Notes: a model not told the origin generated them from the letters alone. DNA of 64,000 bases from Chryseobacterium candidae (GCF_004916905.1 NZ_SDLV01000025.1:305145-369144), one strand, 5' to 3'. Numbered from the stretch's first letter, positions 7,934-16,513 are shown. Made by a program: numbers and translations.

Positions 7934-9433
7934 TTAGTTGAATAAATCCACCTCTTCTCCTTTTCCTACAGGATATTCCTCTGTAAAGCACCCGAAGCAG
8001 TGGTTGGCTGATCCTAAAATGTCTTTCAGATTGTCTATGCTTAAAAACTCTAAGGAATCTACTCCCAGATAATTCTTAAGTTCTTCCGTAGTCATATTCG
8101 CTGAGATAAGATCATCTTTAGACGGAGTATCAATTCCCAGATAACATGGAGCAATAATTGGAGGAGAAACACTTCTGAAGTGGATCTCTTTTACGCCTGC
8201 ATCTTTTAAAATTTTAACCAGTCTTTTCGATGTTGTTCCACGAACGATAGAGTCATCAATAATGACTACTCTCTTATCTTTCATCTCAGAAATGATCGGG
8301 TTCAGCTTAAGGTTTACTACCCTTTCTCTCATTTCCTGTGTAGGAACGATGAAACTTCTTCCGATATATCTGTTTTTGATCAAAACAGGGCGGAAAGGTA
8401 TTCCTGAAGCCTTTGAGAAACCAATAGCAGCCGGAACTCCGGAATCCGGAACTCCAATCACCAGATCAGCTTCTACAGGAGCCTGTTCCCAGATTTTCTC
8501 TCCGGATTTTTCTCTGATCTCGTATACATTGATGTTTTCTAAAGTAGAGTCAGGTCTTGCGAAATAAATATATTCGAAAGAACAGATTCTCTGCTTACCT
8601 TTCGCTTCATCCATCATATAAGAATGAAGCTTTCCAGGTTCGTTTTCATTGGTATAAATGATCTCGCCCGGAAGAATATCACGTACATACTGAGCGCCTA
8701 CAGCATCTAAAGCTACAGATTCTGAAGCCACTACATAGGATTTTTCATCAATAGCTCCCAACACTAACGGACGGATACCATTGAAGTCTCTGAATGCAAA
8801 GAATTTATTCCTGGTCATCCCAACTACGGAATAAGCACCTTCAATCTTTTCCATGGTTGCTTTGATCGCTCCACGAAGACCTAAATCAAGGTTTTTCTGG
8901 ATCAGTCTCAGGATGACTTCAGAATCGGAAGTCGCTCTGAAAACTACGCCTTCTGCTTCTAATTCTGCTTTTAATTCTTTGGCATTGGTAAGGTTACCGT
9001 TGTGTGCTATGGAAAGTATAATCTGGTCATATTCGTTTTTCGCGAAAAATGGCTGGAAGTTATATTTCTTTTTATCTCCTGCAGTGGTATAACGGGTATG
9101 GCCAATTGCAGAATTTCCCATAAAAGTTTCAGGTTCCTGAATTTCTTTATAAACATCCAAAACCAGTCCTTCGTCTTTCATGTTTGTGATTCTTCCATCC
9201 TTTAAAACGGAAATACCACAAGCTTCCTGACCTCTGTGCTGTAATGCAAAAAGACCAAACTGTGAAAGGGAGAAAGTATCCAGATCATTATCCGAATACA
9301 TTCCGAAGATCCCACACTCTTCATTAGGAGCATCCAGTCTTTCCTCTTCCTGAGTTCTGAAAAGATTCCTTCCGTAAGTCTGGGTTTCAAACTGTTTTAA
9401 ATATTCACTTTTATGAATGTCTAAACTTTTCAT
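7934..9433 (-). CDS. purF: Amidophosphoribosyltransferase
   Basis: This enzyme makes phosphoribosylamine from PRPP and glutamine, the first committed step of purine synthesis. The glutaminase nucleophile is Cys40 in ECGIFGMY, preceded by a 39-residue segment that must be removed as a propeptide. LQHRGQEACGI follows. The PRPP-binding motif is VVIIDDSIVRGTTSKRL. The C-terminal CFGC, with upstream Cys in RICSFEYIYF and APCYLGID, matches the iron-sulfur cluster type known from Bacillus PurF. The length of 499 residues is slightly longer than average because of the propeptide. It lies downstream of purC, with an IVP-like pseudogene between them. Confidence 0.96.
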   Translation of the reverse strand: MKSLDIHKSEYLKQFETQTYGRNLFRTQEEERLDAPNEECGIFGMYSDNDLDTFSLSQFGLFALQHRGQEACGISVLKDGRITNMKDEGLVLDVYKEIQEPETFMGNSAIGHTRYTTAGDKKKYNFQPFFAKNEYDQIILSIAHNGNLTNAKELKAELEAEGVVFRATSDSEVILRLIQKNLDLGLRGAIKATMEKIEGAYSVVGMTRNKFFAFRDFNGIRPLVLGAIDEKSYVVASESVALDAVGAQYVRDILPGEIIYTNENEPGKLHSYMMDEAKGKQRICSFEYIYFARPDSTLENINVYEIREKSGEKIWEQAPVEADLVIGVPDSGVPAAIGFSKASGIPFRPVLIKNRYIGRSFIVPTQEMRERVVNLKLNPIISEMKDKRVVIIDDSIVRGTTSKRLVKILKDAGVKEIHFRSVSPPIIAPCYLGIDTPSKDDLISANMTTEELKNYLGVDSLEFLSIDNLKDILGSANHCFGCFTEEYPVGKGEEVDLFN

Positions 9434-9451
9434 TTCTATTTTTTCTAATGA

Positions 9452-9487
9452 TTAGAAGTTAGATATTAGATGTTAGAAATTAGTCTA
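9452..9487. repeat. Heptad repeat array, purF side of the IVP cassette
   Basis: Five 7-bp units in tandem read TTAGAAG, TTAGATA, TTAGATG, TTAGAAA and TTAGTCT. The same heptads occur in opposite orientation on the other side of the four-helix-bundle pseudogene (9861-9892), so the gene is bracketed by inverted arrays. Confidence 0.7.
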
Positions 9488-9499
9488 AGTTAACTTCAA

Positions 9500-9859
9500 T
9501 TATAATTTTAAACTTGCTTTTAATGAATAAATCATTTTTTGAATTTCAGCTAAAAGTTCCTTTAAAGGAGCTATTTTCATTTCAGATATAAAATTTAAAT
9601 CAATCAGTAACTGAAGTTGAGTTTGCAGCTAGTAAGTAGAACCAAACGCAATTCCAAGGAACTGATAAAATTCATTTTTATTATTTCTTCCGGCTCCCTC
9701 TGCAATATTAGATGGTATTGAAACTACACATCTTCTGATTTGAGATTGTAGTCCGAATTTTTCCTCCATGGGTAATTCAGCAGAAATCAAATAAACTTCT
9801 TTCACCAAAGCCATTGATTTTGTCCAAACCTTCAAATCTTCTATCCGGTGTGATTTCAT
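9500..9859 (-). pseudogene. Four-helix-bundle (23S rRNA IVP-type) protein with in-frame stop
   Basis: The reading frame starts MKSHRIEDLKVWTKSMALVK and shows the IVP-family signature at residues ~41-56 (QIRRCVVSIPSNIAEG). It stops at TAG 9629-9631 directly after GIAFGSTY (76 residues). Ignoring that stop, the frame continues LQTQLQLLIDLNFISEMK to a natural stop at 9500-9502. That gives 119 residues, the usual family length, and the expected residue at the stop is Glu (GAG to TAG). So one nonsense change breaks an otherwise intact gene. The function of stand-alone IVP proteins is unknown. It sits between purC (2-nt gap from its repeat array to the purC stop) and purF. Confidence 0.8.
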
Positions 9860-9860
9860 A

Positions 9861-9892
9861 CTAATTTCTAATATCTAACTTCTAATTTCTGA
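9861..9892. repeat. Heptad repeat array, purC side of the IVP cassette
   Basis: Read on the plus strand it is CTAA, TTTCTAA, TATCTAA, CTTCTAA, TTTCTGA. These are the reverse complements of the TTAGAAA, TTAGATA and TTAGAAG heptads at 9452-9487. The array ends immediately before the purC stop codon. Confidence 0.7.
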
Positions 9893-9894
9893 AA

Positions 9895-10617
9895 TTATTT
9901 TGCAAGTAAGTTCTTCAATCGGTTGTAGATTTCAACATAAGCCTCAGTAACTTCTCCCAAGTCTCTTCTGAATCTGTCTTTGTCTAATTTCTTCATGGTA
10001 TCTTTATCCCAAAGTCTGCAGGTATCAGGAGAGATTTCGTCTGCTAAGATGATTTCACCGTCTGAAGTTTTACCTAATTCGATTTTGAAATCTACCAGAA
10101 TGATATTGATTTTGTCGAACAGGTCGATAAGGATGTCATTGATATCTGAAGATAGCTCATACATCTCGTCAAGCTCTTCATAAGTAGCTGCTCCTAAGAA
10201 AACGGCATGGTGGTCATTGATAAGCGGATCTCCCAATTCATCTTTTTTATAGCAGATATCGAAGATCGTTACCGGAGATTTAATTCCTTCTTCCACTCCT
10301 AATCTTTGTGCCATACTTCCTGCAGAGTAGTTTCTTACTACCATTTCCAGAGGAATGATAGAAACCTTTCTTACCAGCTGCTCTCTTTCGTCTAATTTTT
10401 GGATGAAATGAGTTTTGATCCCTTTTTCATTTAAATATTCAAAAATAAGAGTTGTGATCGCGTTGTTCATTTCCCCTTTAAGATCTACCTGACCTCTTTT
10501 TTGAGCATTAAATGCTGTAGCATCGTCTTTGAAACGTACTACTACTTCATCAGGATTATCGGTTGCAAATACTTGTTTTGCTTTCCCCTCGTACAACATT
10601 TCTTTCTTTTGACTCAT
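9895..10617 (-). CDS. purC: Phosphoribosylaminoimidazole-succinocarboxamide synthase
   Basis: This ATP-dependent SAICAR synthase ligates aspartate to CAIR in purine synthesis. The 240-residue length is typical. Visible landmarks are the N-terminal [14 protein letters not shown], the nucleotide-binding [29 protein letters not shown], and the signature [10 protein letters not shown] followed by [14 protein letters not shown]. Only 36 nt separate its start from the DUF3307 stop, so it may be co-transcribed with the satD-like regulator upstream. Confidence 0.96.
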   Translation of the reverse strand: MSQKKEMLYEGKAKQVFATDNPDEVVVRFKDDATAFNAQKRGQVDLKGEMNNAITTLIFEYLNEKGIKTHFIQKLDEREQLVRKVSIIPLEMVVRNYSAGSMAQRLGVEEGIKSPVTIFDICYKKDELGDPLINDHHAVFLGAATYEELDEMYELSSDINDILIDLFDKINIILVDFKIELGKTSDGEIILADEISPDTCRLWDKDTMKKLDKDRFRRDLGEVTEAYVEIYNRLKNLLAK

Positions 10618-10653
10618 AATTTTACTTTCTAAATTGTAGTTAGATTTATTGAT

Positions 10654-11349
10654 TTATTTTATTATTATTCCTGTTAAGACAGCCAGTCCGAAGCTCAGCA
10701 GCGTACCAATTAATACATATTCTGTAAGCTTTCTCTGTTTTGCCTGTGCAAGGTCGCTGAATCTGAAAACAGATTTGGCAGCCACCATGAAACCTACGCC
10801 TTCCCAGTGATTCACCATGATAAAAGTGAAAACCAGCAGACGTTCTAAAATTCCGATATATTTTCCGGCACTTGATAAAGATTCGGTTTGAATAGTATTG
10901 GGGCCATCCGGAGCAGGTGTCCAGGATGACAATAAGATTTTGATAAAAATAGAAGCAGGTGTTGTAAGAAACAATGCGGCCATGATTATCTTTAAAAATT
11001 CCTGATTCTGTAAAAAATAAAAGCTGAATTCCCGGAAATAAAAAGAAACTCCTGTAATCACCAGAACATGCAGCAGCTGATCAATGAAAAACCATCTTTT
11101 CTTAGTCTTTACATTCTGGAAAGTAAGCTTCGCTGCATCAATAATAAAGTGAGTGATTCCCACCAATACAGCAACCCACCAAAGCTGAAGATCCCATAGA
11201 AAAACAAGACTTAAAATAATGTGAATCAGAACATGAATGTATAAAAACCTGCTTTTCAGTTTAGAGTTCTCCTTATCTGCAACCCATGAATTTGGCTGAA
11301 GTATAAAATCTCCGAGTAGATGTGCCAATATGAGTTTGATAAAGATCAT
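10654..11349 (-). CDS. DUF3307 membrane protein
   Basis: This 231-residue polytopic inner-membrane protein opens with the DUF3307 signature LILAHLLGDFILQP. ITHFIIDAAKL follows in a later helix, and about six hydrophobic segments are visible. The function is unknown. It begins 2 nt after the stop of the upstream SatD-type gene, so the two are almost certainly co-translated. This pairing recurs in Bacteroidetes as far as I know. The conserved His and Asp residues in the helices (HLLGD, HFIID) suggest a metal- or proton-related role, which is only a guess. Confidence 0.85.
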   Translation of the reverse strand: MIFIKLILAHLLGDFILQPNSWVADKENSKLKSRFLYIHVLIHIILSLVFLWDLQLWWVAVLVGITHFIIDAAKLTFQNVKTKKRWFFIDQLLHVLVITGVSFYFREFSFYFLQNQEFLKIIMAALFLTTPASIFIKILLSSWTPAPDGPNTIQTESLSSAGKYIGILERLLVFTFIMVNHWEGVGFMVAAKSVFRFSDLAQAKQRKLTEYVLIGTLLSFGLAVLTGIIIK

Positions 11350-11351
11350 AC

Positions 11352-11957
11352 CTATAATTCTGAAATTTTCTTTCTGAAATACTGATTGGTTTCCACGATG
11401 AGCTCATAGTTGGCTCGTTTCAGCCTCTGGCTTACAGAAGACTGTGAAATAGCAAATCTTTTGGCAAGATCTTCCTGAGTAATATCCTGATTCATGATCA
11501 TTTCATGAATGATCTCCGCTGTAGCCATGGTCCAGTTATCAAAATCCTTGGACGACCATTTCAACAGGATATTAAGATCCCTGTCTACAGGATCAGTGGA
11601 TGTTTTAATAGCAACAGTATGACCGTCATTTTTAAGATCATTAAGCAATCTCCCGGAATTCACGTAAGCTGTACCGTTGGATTCAGTGATTTTCTCAGAA
11701 GAGAAACTTTCCTCACCAATACCTATAGCCATTCTTACATCCAGATTTTCGACACTTTTAATAAGAGATTTTATGGCTAGAAAACGCCAGAAAACGTCAT
11801 CAATATTGCACTTGAACTGAAACTCATCCCCTCTGTAGATTTCCCATGTGTGAGGAGCGCTTCCCCATTTTTCGAGAAGATGTTTAAGCCTGGTAATCCA
11901 AACTTCAGTGTCTGCATGCTGTGAATTTATAATATCACCGGTAATAACCGCTATCAT
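11352..11957 (-). CDS. SatD-family protein with C-terminal helix-turn-helix
   Basis: With the ATG at 11955-11957 this is a 201-residue protein beginning MIAVITGDIINSQ. A longer frame upstream would start inside the operator DNA and is rejected. The N-terminal ~130 residues carry YRGDEFQF and RMAIGIGE, features of the SatD family that superficially recall cyclase or GGDEF palm domains. The C-terminal part is a clear helix-turn-helix (DITQEDLAKRFAISQSSVSQRLKRA). It probably acts as an autoregulator of the satD-DUF3307 operon. Three palindromes cover its promoter, and the -7 motif lies inside the first. Confidence 0.8.
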   Translation of the reverse strand: MIAVITGDIINSQHADTEVWITRLKHLLEKWGSAPHTWEIYRGDEFQFKCNIDDVFWRFLAIKSLIKSVENLDVRMAIGIGEESFSSEKITESNGTAYVNSGRLLNDLKNDGHTVAIKTSTDPVDRDLNILLKWSSKDFDNWTMATAEIIHEMIMNQDITQEDLAKRFAISQSSVSQRLKRANYELIVETNQYFRKKISEL

Positions 11958-11961
11958 ACTG

Positions 11962-11969
11962 CAAATATA
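11962..11969 (-). promoter_or_regulatory. -7 promoter motif of the satD-like operon
   Basis: On the minus strand this reads TATATTTG, a TAnnTTTG match. It ends only 4 bp before the ATG, so the transcript would be nearly leaderless. It overlaps the first operator palindrome by 4 bp, which fits repression by occlusion. Confidence 0.55.
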
Positions 11970-12043
11970 AGCATAATTACTTATATATAAAAAATATAAG
12001 CAGAAACACTTATAGATATTCATTATTAGCGAATCAGCTTATA
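11966..12043. promoter_or_regulatory. Triple palindromic operator of the satD-like operon
   Basis: There are three 20-bp sites of form TATAAG-N8-CTTATA at 11966-11985, 11995-12014 and 12024-12043. The first two have perfect arms, and the third has one mismatch (TATTAG). Each is followed by exactly 9 bp, so the period is 29 bp. They occupy the region directly upstream of the HTH-containing SatD-type gene. Confidence 0.75.
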
Positions 12044-12170
12044 TCAATGATGCAGTAAATATAATGGTTTTAAGGATTTATATTCCATTGTTAAATCAGA
12101 AAAAATCAAAATACGGATTAAAATTTTATGATCAGACTAAGTTTAACTCCCCATTTTACATTATTTTGAA

Positions 12171-12256
12171 GAGAGAAGCTATTCCTGCTATCCGCTCATA
12201 CTCCTCGCGCCCTCCTTTCCTCGAAGCTTGCTGTGGGCTAACCGCTTCTATCAGGG
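12171..12256. repeat. GC-richer non-coding patch, probable interspersed-repeat fragment
   Basis: This stretch includes CTATCCGCTCATACTCCTCG and CGAAGCTTGCTGTGGGCTAA. Its composition is unlike the surrounding AT-rich intergenic DNA and it makes no convincing protein. I believe similar stretches recur between genes in related genomes, but that needs a search. Confidence 0.4.
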
Positions 12257-12320
12257 CTAGAATAATTATTGAGCGTAAAGTGAAACAATATCTTGAATCA
12301 TTTCTACATCATATAAAAAT

Positions 12321-12353
12321 AAACCTAACAGGTTTTAAAAACCTGTTAGGTTT
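12321..12353. terminator. 33-bp palindrome, bidirectional terminator or repeat
   Basis: AAACCTAACAGGTTTT and its exact complement flank a single central A. A smaller stem follows at 12379-12402 (ACCTTGAC / GTCAAGGT). Together they lie downstream of the endonuclease gene. Confidence 0.65.
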
Positions 12354-12412
12354 AGCTCGTTAAATCTTCGTAAAAATAACCTTGACTAAAGCCTGTCAAG
12401 GTCAAGGTAAGA

Positions 12413-14326
12413 TTATTTTTTAATAAACTGATGCGCTTTTTCATCAAGCTTCAGGAAATAGATCCCAGTAGGAATTCCCTGTACGGAAATACTTTTCTTA
12501 TTTCTGAAAGGATATTTTTCAGTGTAGATCACTTTTCCGGAAAGATCTATGATCTGGGCTGTTTTTACTTTCTCTGTTTCTCCGTTTACATAAAGATGAT
12601 CATCAACCGGATTCGGGTATATTATAAATTCTTTATTGTCAGCGATCAGCTCTGTGGCAGATAATGTTCCCCCCAGATTCTGGCAGTAGTTGGACGGGTA
12701 AGAATCCCACTCTCCTATACTGAATGTACTGGTTGGCTGGTTGATGGTAGTCTTTCTGTATAAAGATACATTTCCGTTATTATTGGTTGTGAATTTTGTC
12801 CCAATAGCATCTACCGTCACGGTTTTGTTATAAGCAAGTTCTACGTAGTTCCCTCCGGCATACATCATAGGATCAGAAGCTGTAGCAAACTTTGCCTGCC
12901 CGGTTGTATAACATGACAAAGTACCTTTTGGATTCAAAATAACAAATGTTTCATTATTTCCTACTTTACCTTCCAGCTCATAGGTATCTCCACTATAATA
13001 AGCTCCAGAACTGCTATTTCTGAACTGAATATTGATTCTGTAATTATTTAAATTCACCTCATGCCCTGTTTTATTGACAATTTCCAGAGCATTATTCTTT
13101 ATAAATTCCGTATTCGTTCCGGATATATATTTTGTAATCATAAGATCCGGAGCGTAAGAATCCGAAGCAGTCGTTGAAGCTGTCAATGTATTGCTGAACG
13201 GGGATTCCAGATAGGCTTTATCAAAAGCTTTCACTGTAAAGGTATAAGTAGTTGAAGGACTCAGATGATCTATACTGACCGAAGTCCCTTTTGTAACCGC
13301 AACAGGTGTCGTTGATCCGTTCATATAAACCCTGTACCCTAAAACATCACTATCAGGAGAGGCTGTCCAGCTCAGATTCACAAAATAAGCATTCTGCTGG
13401 GTTGAAACCAGTGATCCCGGAGCTGCAGGAGCAATATTGTCGGGGTTTTCGGACCAGATCATATCAATCCATTCAGGATGGTCAATAAATGGATTTCTGT
13501 TTTTTTGTATGGCATAAACGGCGTTGTTCCGGTCAGTTTCTCTTTGTGAAACCGGGTCTGCTGTATTCCATTGTTTCAGCATAGCAATATAAGCCAGATC
13601 AACCGCTCTTTCTTCTGTTCCGTCTAACGGACACTGATCTGTAGCAGGAGTAAGATTAGCGGAAGTAGTATAAGCTGTATTGAATGAGCCTAATTTTCCT
13701 TCATACCGTACAGCAAAATATAATAATGACCTCGCGATATCACCTTTAAATTCATTAATAGGTTCATACACTCTTCCGGTATAAGGATAATTGGGAATAG
13801 CTGCATTCGATACCCTCGACGTGTTGGAAAAAATATAATGATTCGTATTATTTCCTATCCCATAAGGATAATTACTTCTCCGCTGATTGATAAAGCCATC
13901 AACAGGAATAATAAAATTCAGATCCGAATACATAGGATAATCGCTGATGGATGAGCTTGTACTGAATGTACTTTGCGGCATCATATGCTCCCGGTTATAC
14001 CCTTGACCTTCCGCACCTACACCTGCTGCCATCTGATCTACAGTGTACTCATAGGAATCAGGTCCAGAAGGGATTTCAGAATAAATATCCAGCAAATATT
14101 GAGTATTGGAAACATCATGATCATAATATATATCCAGATCAGTCTGCCCATATAACATTTTAAGGTCGTCATAATGCCAGTTGATCATTCTTTCCGAAAT
14201 AATATCGTGGAGTTTTGATTTCAGTGCATATCCCGTCAGCCCGATGGTTCCGTCATAATATCCGGCAGGAGCCTGCGCGCAAATATATGAGGAAATTAAA
14301 ATGATAGGAAGTAGAATTTTTTTCAT
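12413..14326 (-). CDS. Secreted endonuclease I family nuclease with T9SS tail
   Basis: This 637-residue protein has a signal peptide (cleavage near YICAQ). Residues ~20-290 are an endonuclease I domain with the metal/catalytic motif YNREHMMPQS and later INQRRSNYPYG and INEFKGDIARSLLYFAVRYEG. A fibronectin type III domain follows (~298-385). A lamin-tail-like beta domain (~390-525) is next, and the last ~75 residues are a type IX sorting tail (IIYPNPVDDHLYV ... GIYFLKL). It is predicted to be exported by Sec then T9SS, to degrade extracellular DNA. It is a single gene, flanked upstream by the divergent acyl-CoA dehydrogenase. Confidence 0.93.
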   Translation of the reverse strand: MKKILLPIILISSYICAQAPAGYYDGTIGLTGYALKSKLHDIISERMINWHYDDLKMLYGQTDLDIYYDHDVSNTQYLLDIYSEIPSGPDSYEYTVDQMAAGVGAEGQGYNREHMMPQSTFSTSSSISDYPMYSDLNFIIPVDGFINQRRSNYPYGIGNNTNHYIFSNTSRVSNAAIPNYPYTGRVYEPINEFKGDIARSLLYFAVRYEGKLGSFNTAYTTSANLTPATDQCPLDGTEERAVDLAYIAMLKQWNTADPVSQRETDRNNAVYAIQKNRNPFIDHPEWIDMIWSENPDNIAPAAPGSLVSTQQNAYFVNLSWTASPDSDVLGYRVYMNGSTTPVAVTKGTSVSIDHLSPSTTYTFTVKAFDKAYLESPFSNTLTASTTASDSYAPDLMITKYISGTNTEFIKNNALEIVNKTGHEVNLNNYRINIQFRNSSSGAYYSGDTYELEGKVGNNETFVILNPKGTLSCYTTGQAKFATASDPMMYAGGNYVELAYNKTVTVDAIGTKFTTNNNGNVSLYRKTTINQPTSTFSIGEWDSYPSNYCQNLGGTLSATELIADNKEFIIYPNPVDDHLYVNGETEKVKTAQIIDLSGKVIYTEKYPFRNKKSISVQGIPTGIYFLKLDEKAHQFIKK

Positions 14327-14491
14327 ACCTTAAAAATTGGGAAACTAAATTAGTGAAATAAAAAACGCAAATGACTGAATATTTTATTAAGAAAGTATTA
14401 ATTATCTAAATATAAAATTTTGATAATTAAAGGGATTGCCCTTTACATAGTATGAATGAAATAATTTATTTTAGCATTCCATCAATTTGGT

Positions 14492-14499
14492 TATCTTTG
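14492..14499 (+). promoter_or_regulatory. -7 promoter motif for the acyl-CoA dehydrogenase gene
   Basis: TATCTTTG lies 18 bp upstream of the ATG at 14518. It decides the start, because the alternative upstream ATG at 14452 lies before the promoter. Confidence 0.6.
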
Positions 14500-14517
14500 G
14501 GAATTAACTATTATTAT

Positions 14518-15657
14518 ATGAATACAGAGACTCTTGACAACATCAAAATGATAGCGGAAACAGCTAGAGAATTCGCAGAAAAGAACATCAGACCCAATAT
14601 TATGGAATGGGATGAAAGCCAAACATTTCCAAAAGACTTATTCCACCAATTAGGTGAAATGGGTTTTATGGGAATTGTAATTCCTGAACAATATGGAGGT
14701 TCTGGCTTAGGTTATCATGAGTATGTTACTATTCTGGACGAAATTTCTCAGGTTGACCCTTCTATTGGTCTTTCTGTAGCTGCACACAACTCACTTTGCA
14801 CCAACCATATTTATGAATTTGGAAATGAAGAACAGAGACACAAATGGCTTCCTCAGTTAGCTTCCGGAAAAGTAATCGGAGCTTGGGGGCTTACTGAACA
14901 CAATACAGGTTCAGATTCAGGAGGTATGTCTACTACCGCTGTAAAAGATGGTGATGAGTGGATCATCAACGGAGCTAAAAACTTTATCACCCACGCTATT
15001 TCAGGAGATATTGCCGTGGTAATGACAAGAACAGGAGAAATAGGAGCTAAAAATAACTCTACAGCTTTTGTTTTGGAAAAAGGAATGCCTGGTTTTACTT
15101 CCGGAAAAAAAGAAAATAAATTAGGAATGCGTGCTTCCGAAACAGCAGAATTAATTTTTGATAACGTACGTGTACCGGATTCTCACCGTTTAGGCGAAGT
15201 AGGTGAAGGATTCAAGCAGGCTATGAAAGTTCTGGATGGCGGTAGAATCTCTATTGCTGCATTAAGTTTAGGTACTGCAAGAGGAGCTTACAAAGCAGCT
15301 TTAAAATACGCAAAAGAAAGACATCAGTTCGGGAAACCTATTGCAGATTTCCAGGCGATCAACTTTATGTTAGCAGATATGGCAACAGAAATTGATGCTG
15401 CTGAACTTCTTATTCAAAGAGCATCTACTCTTAAGAACGCAAAACAAAAAATGACAAAAGAAGGAGCTATGGCAAAACTATATGCTTCTGAAGCTTGCGT
15501 TAGAATTTCAAACAATGCGGTTCAGATCTTCGGAGGATACGGATATACAAAAGACTTCCCTGCTGAAAAATTCTATAGAGACTCTAAGCTTTGTACTATA
15601 GGTGAAGGGACTTCTGAGATCCAGAGACTGGTAATCGGAAGAGATATCACAAAATAA
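14518..15657 (+). CDS. Acyl-CoA dehydrogenase
   Basis: This 379-residue FAD enzyme oxidises acyl-CoA to enoyl-CoA in beta-oxidation or branched-chain degradation. All three ACAD domains are visible. The N-terminal helical part contains GFMGIVIPEQYGGSGLG. The middle beta part has WGLTEHNTGSDSGGM. The C-terminal helices include HQFGKPIADFQAI, IQIFGGYGYTKDFP and the catalytic-Glu motif GEGTSEIQRLVIGR. The start is the ATG preceding NTETLDNIKMIAE, chosen from the promoter position and family length. It is followed 21 bp later by a DinB gene. Confidence 0.95.
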   Translation: MNTETLDNIKMIAETAREFAEKNIRPNIMEWDESQTFPKDLFHQLGEMGFMGIVIPEQYGGSGLGYHEYVTILDEISQVDPSIGLSVAAHNSLCTNHIYEFGNEEQRHKWLPQLASGKVIGAWGLTEHNTGSDSGGMSTTAVKDGDEWIINGAKNFITHAISGDIAVVMTRTGEIGAKNNSTAFVLEKGMPGFTSGKKENKLGMRASETAELIFDNVRVPDSHRLGEVGEGFKQAMKVLDGGRISIAALSLGTARGAYKAALKYAKERHQFGKPIADFQAINFMLADMATEIDAAELLIQRASTLKNAKQKMTKEGAMAKLYASEACVRISNNAVQIFGGYGYTKDFPAEKFYRDSKLCTIGEGTSEIQRLVIGRDITK

Positions 15658-15678
15658 CATTTTAAAATCCCAATACAA

Positions 15679-16176
15679 ATGATTAAACAGGCACTTTTAG
15701 GTGAATTTCTGCATGAAGCTGAAAACACCAGAAAAATTTTACAGGCAATTCCCGACAGCGCACTGGATTGGAAACCGTCCGAAAAAAACTGGACCACAGG
15801 CCAGCTTGCGTCTCATATTGCTGAAGTATACAATTGGTATGAATCCACTTTCAATAAGGATATTTTTGATATGGGTACGTACAGGTATGACAAAGGAGAC
15901 ATTTCCAAATCGGAAAATATCCTTGCAAAATTTGAAGAAAATGTTGCCAACGCACAGAAAGTTCTTGAAAACTCTGATGAAAGCACTTATTTCAATGAGT
16001 GGAAAATGGAAATGGACGGAAATGTACTTTTCCCTCCTATGCCAAAAGTTCAGGTGATAAGAGCTTTTCTTTACAATCATTTGTACCATCACAGAGGTGA
16101 GCTGGTTGTTTATTTAAGATCAACCGGAAATAAAGTTCCCGGACTTTATGGCCCTACTGCTGATGATAATATGTAA
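15679..16176 (+). CDS. DinB/YfiT-like metal-binding protein
   Basis: This 165-residue four-helix DinB-fold protein has the expected metal-ligand histidines: His46 in LASHIAEVYNWY and His134/137/138 in NHLYHHRGEL. The family includes thiol-dependent S-transferases and proteins of unknown role. The specific substrate cannot be read from the sequence. It is probably co-transcribed with the acyl-CoA dehydrogenase (21-bp gap) and ends at a strong terminator. Confidence 0.88.
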   Translation: MIKQALLGEFLHEAENTRKILQAIPDSALDWKPSEKNWTTGQLASHIAEVYNWYESTFNKDIFDMGTYRYDKGDISKSENILAKFEENVANAQKVLENSDESTYFNEWKMEMDGNVLFPPMPKVQVIRAFLYNHLYHHRGELVVYLRSTGNKVPGLYGPTADDNM

Positions 16177-16513
16177 GTAAGAATTATATTAATATACTAA
16201 GCTGTTTCATTTAGAAACAGCTTTTTTTATGGACCAATACAGTAAACTTGATTTATCATCGTTATTTATATAGTATTAAATAATTCACAGATTATATTGT
16301 CTCAATTTAATAAATAAACAATATTTTATTTTTTTCAAATTAAAATACATTTCATCAATTTCAATTTTCTTTTATTAATGAGCTTTTTCAATTATATAAA
16401 ATGCATCACATAATATATTACACGAAAAGTCCAAATGTTTCTTAAAAAAATTCGTTTTTCGTAATATATTTTTTATTACATTTGATATTCCACAATCAAA
16501 TTTAATATTTAAT
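16177..16513. other. Intergenic region with terminator
   Basis: A terminator at 16199-16228 (AAGCTGTTTC / GAAACAGCTT then T's) closes the upstream operon. The remaining ~280 bp are AT-rich leader or promoter DNA for the metalloprotease, without a clear -7 motif. Confidence 0.6.

Noticed and set aside
11958..12023. Longer N-terminus for the SatD-type protein
   Set aside because: The extra codons overlap two operator palindromes and the -7 motif; the family begins at MIAVITGD.
12064..12363. 99-codon plus-strand frame
   Set aside because: It runs through the GC-richer patch and a 33-bp palindrome, has no family features and an odd composition. Better explained as repeat DNA.
14452..14517. Longer N-terminus for the acyl-CoA dehydrogenase
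   Set aside because: The -7 motif at 14492-14499 lies inside it, so it would not be in the transcript.
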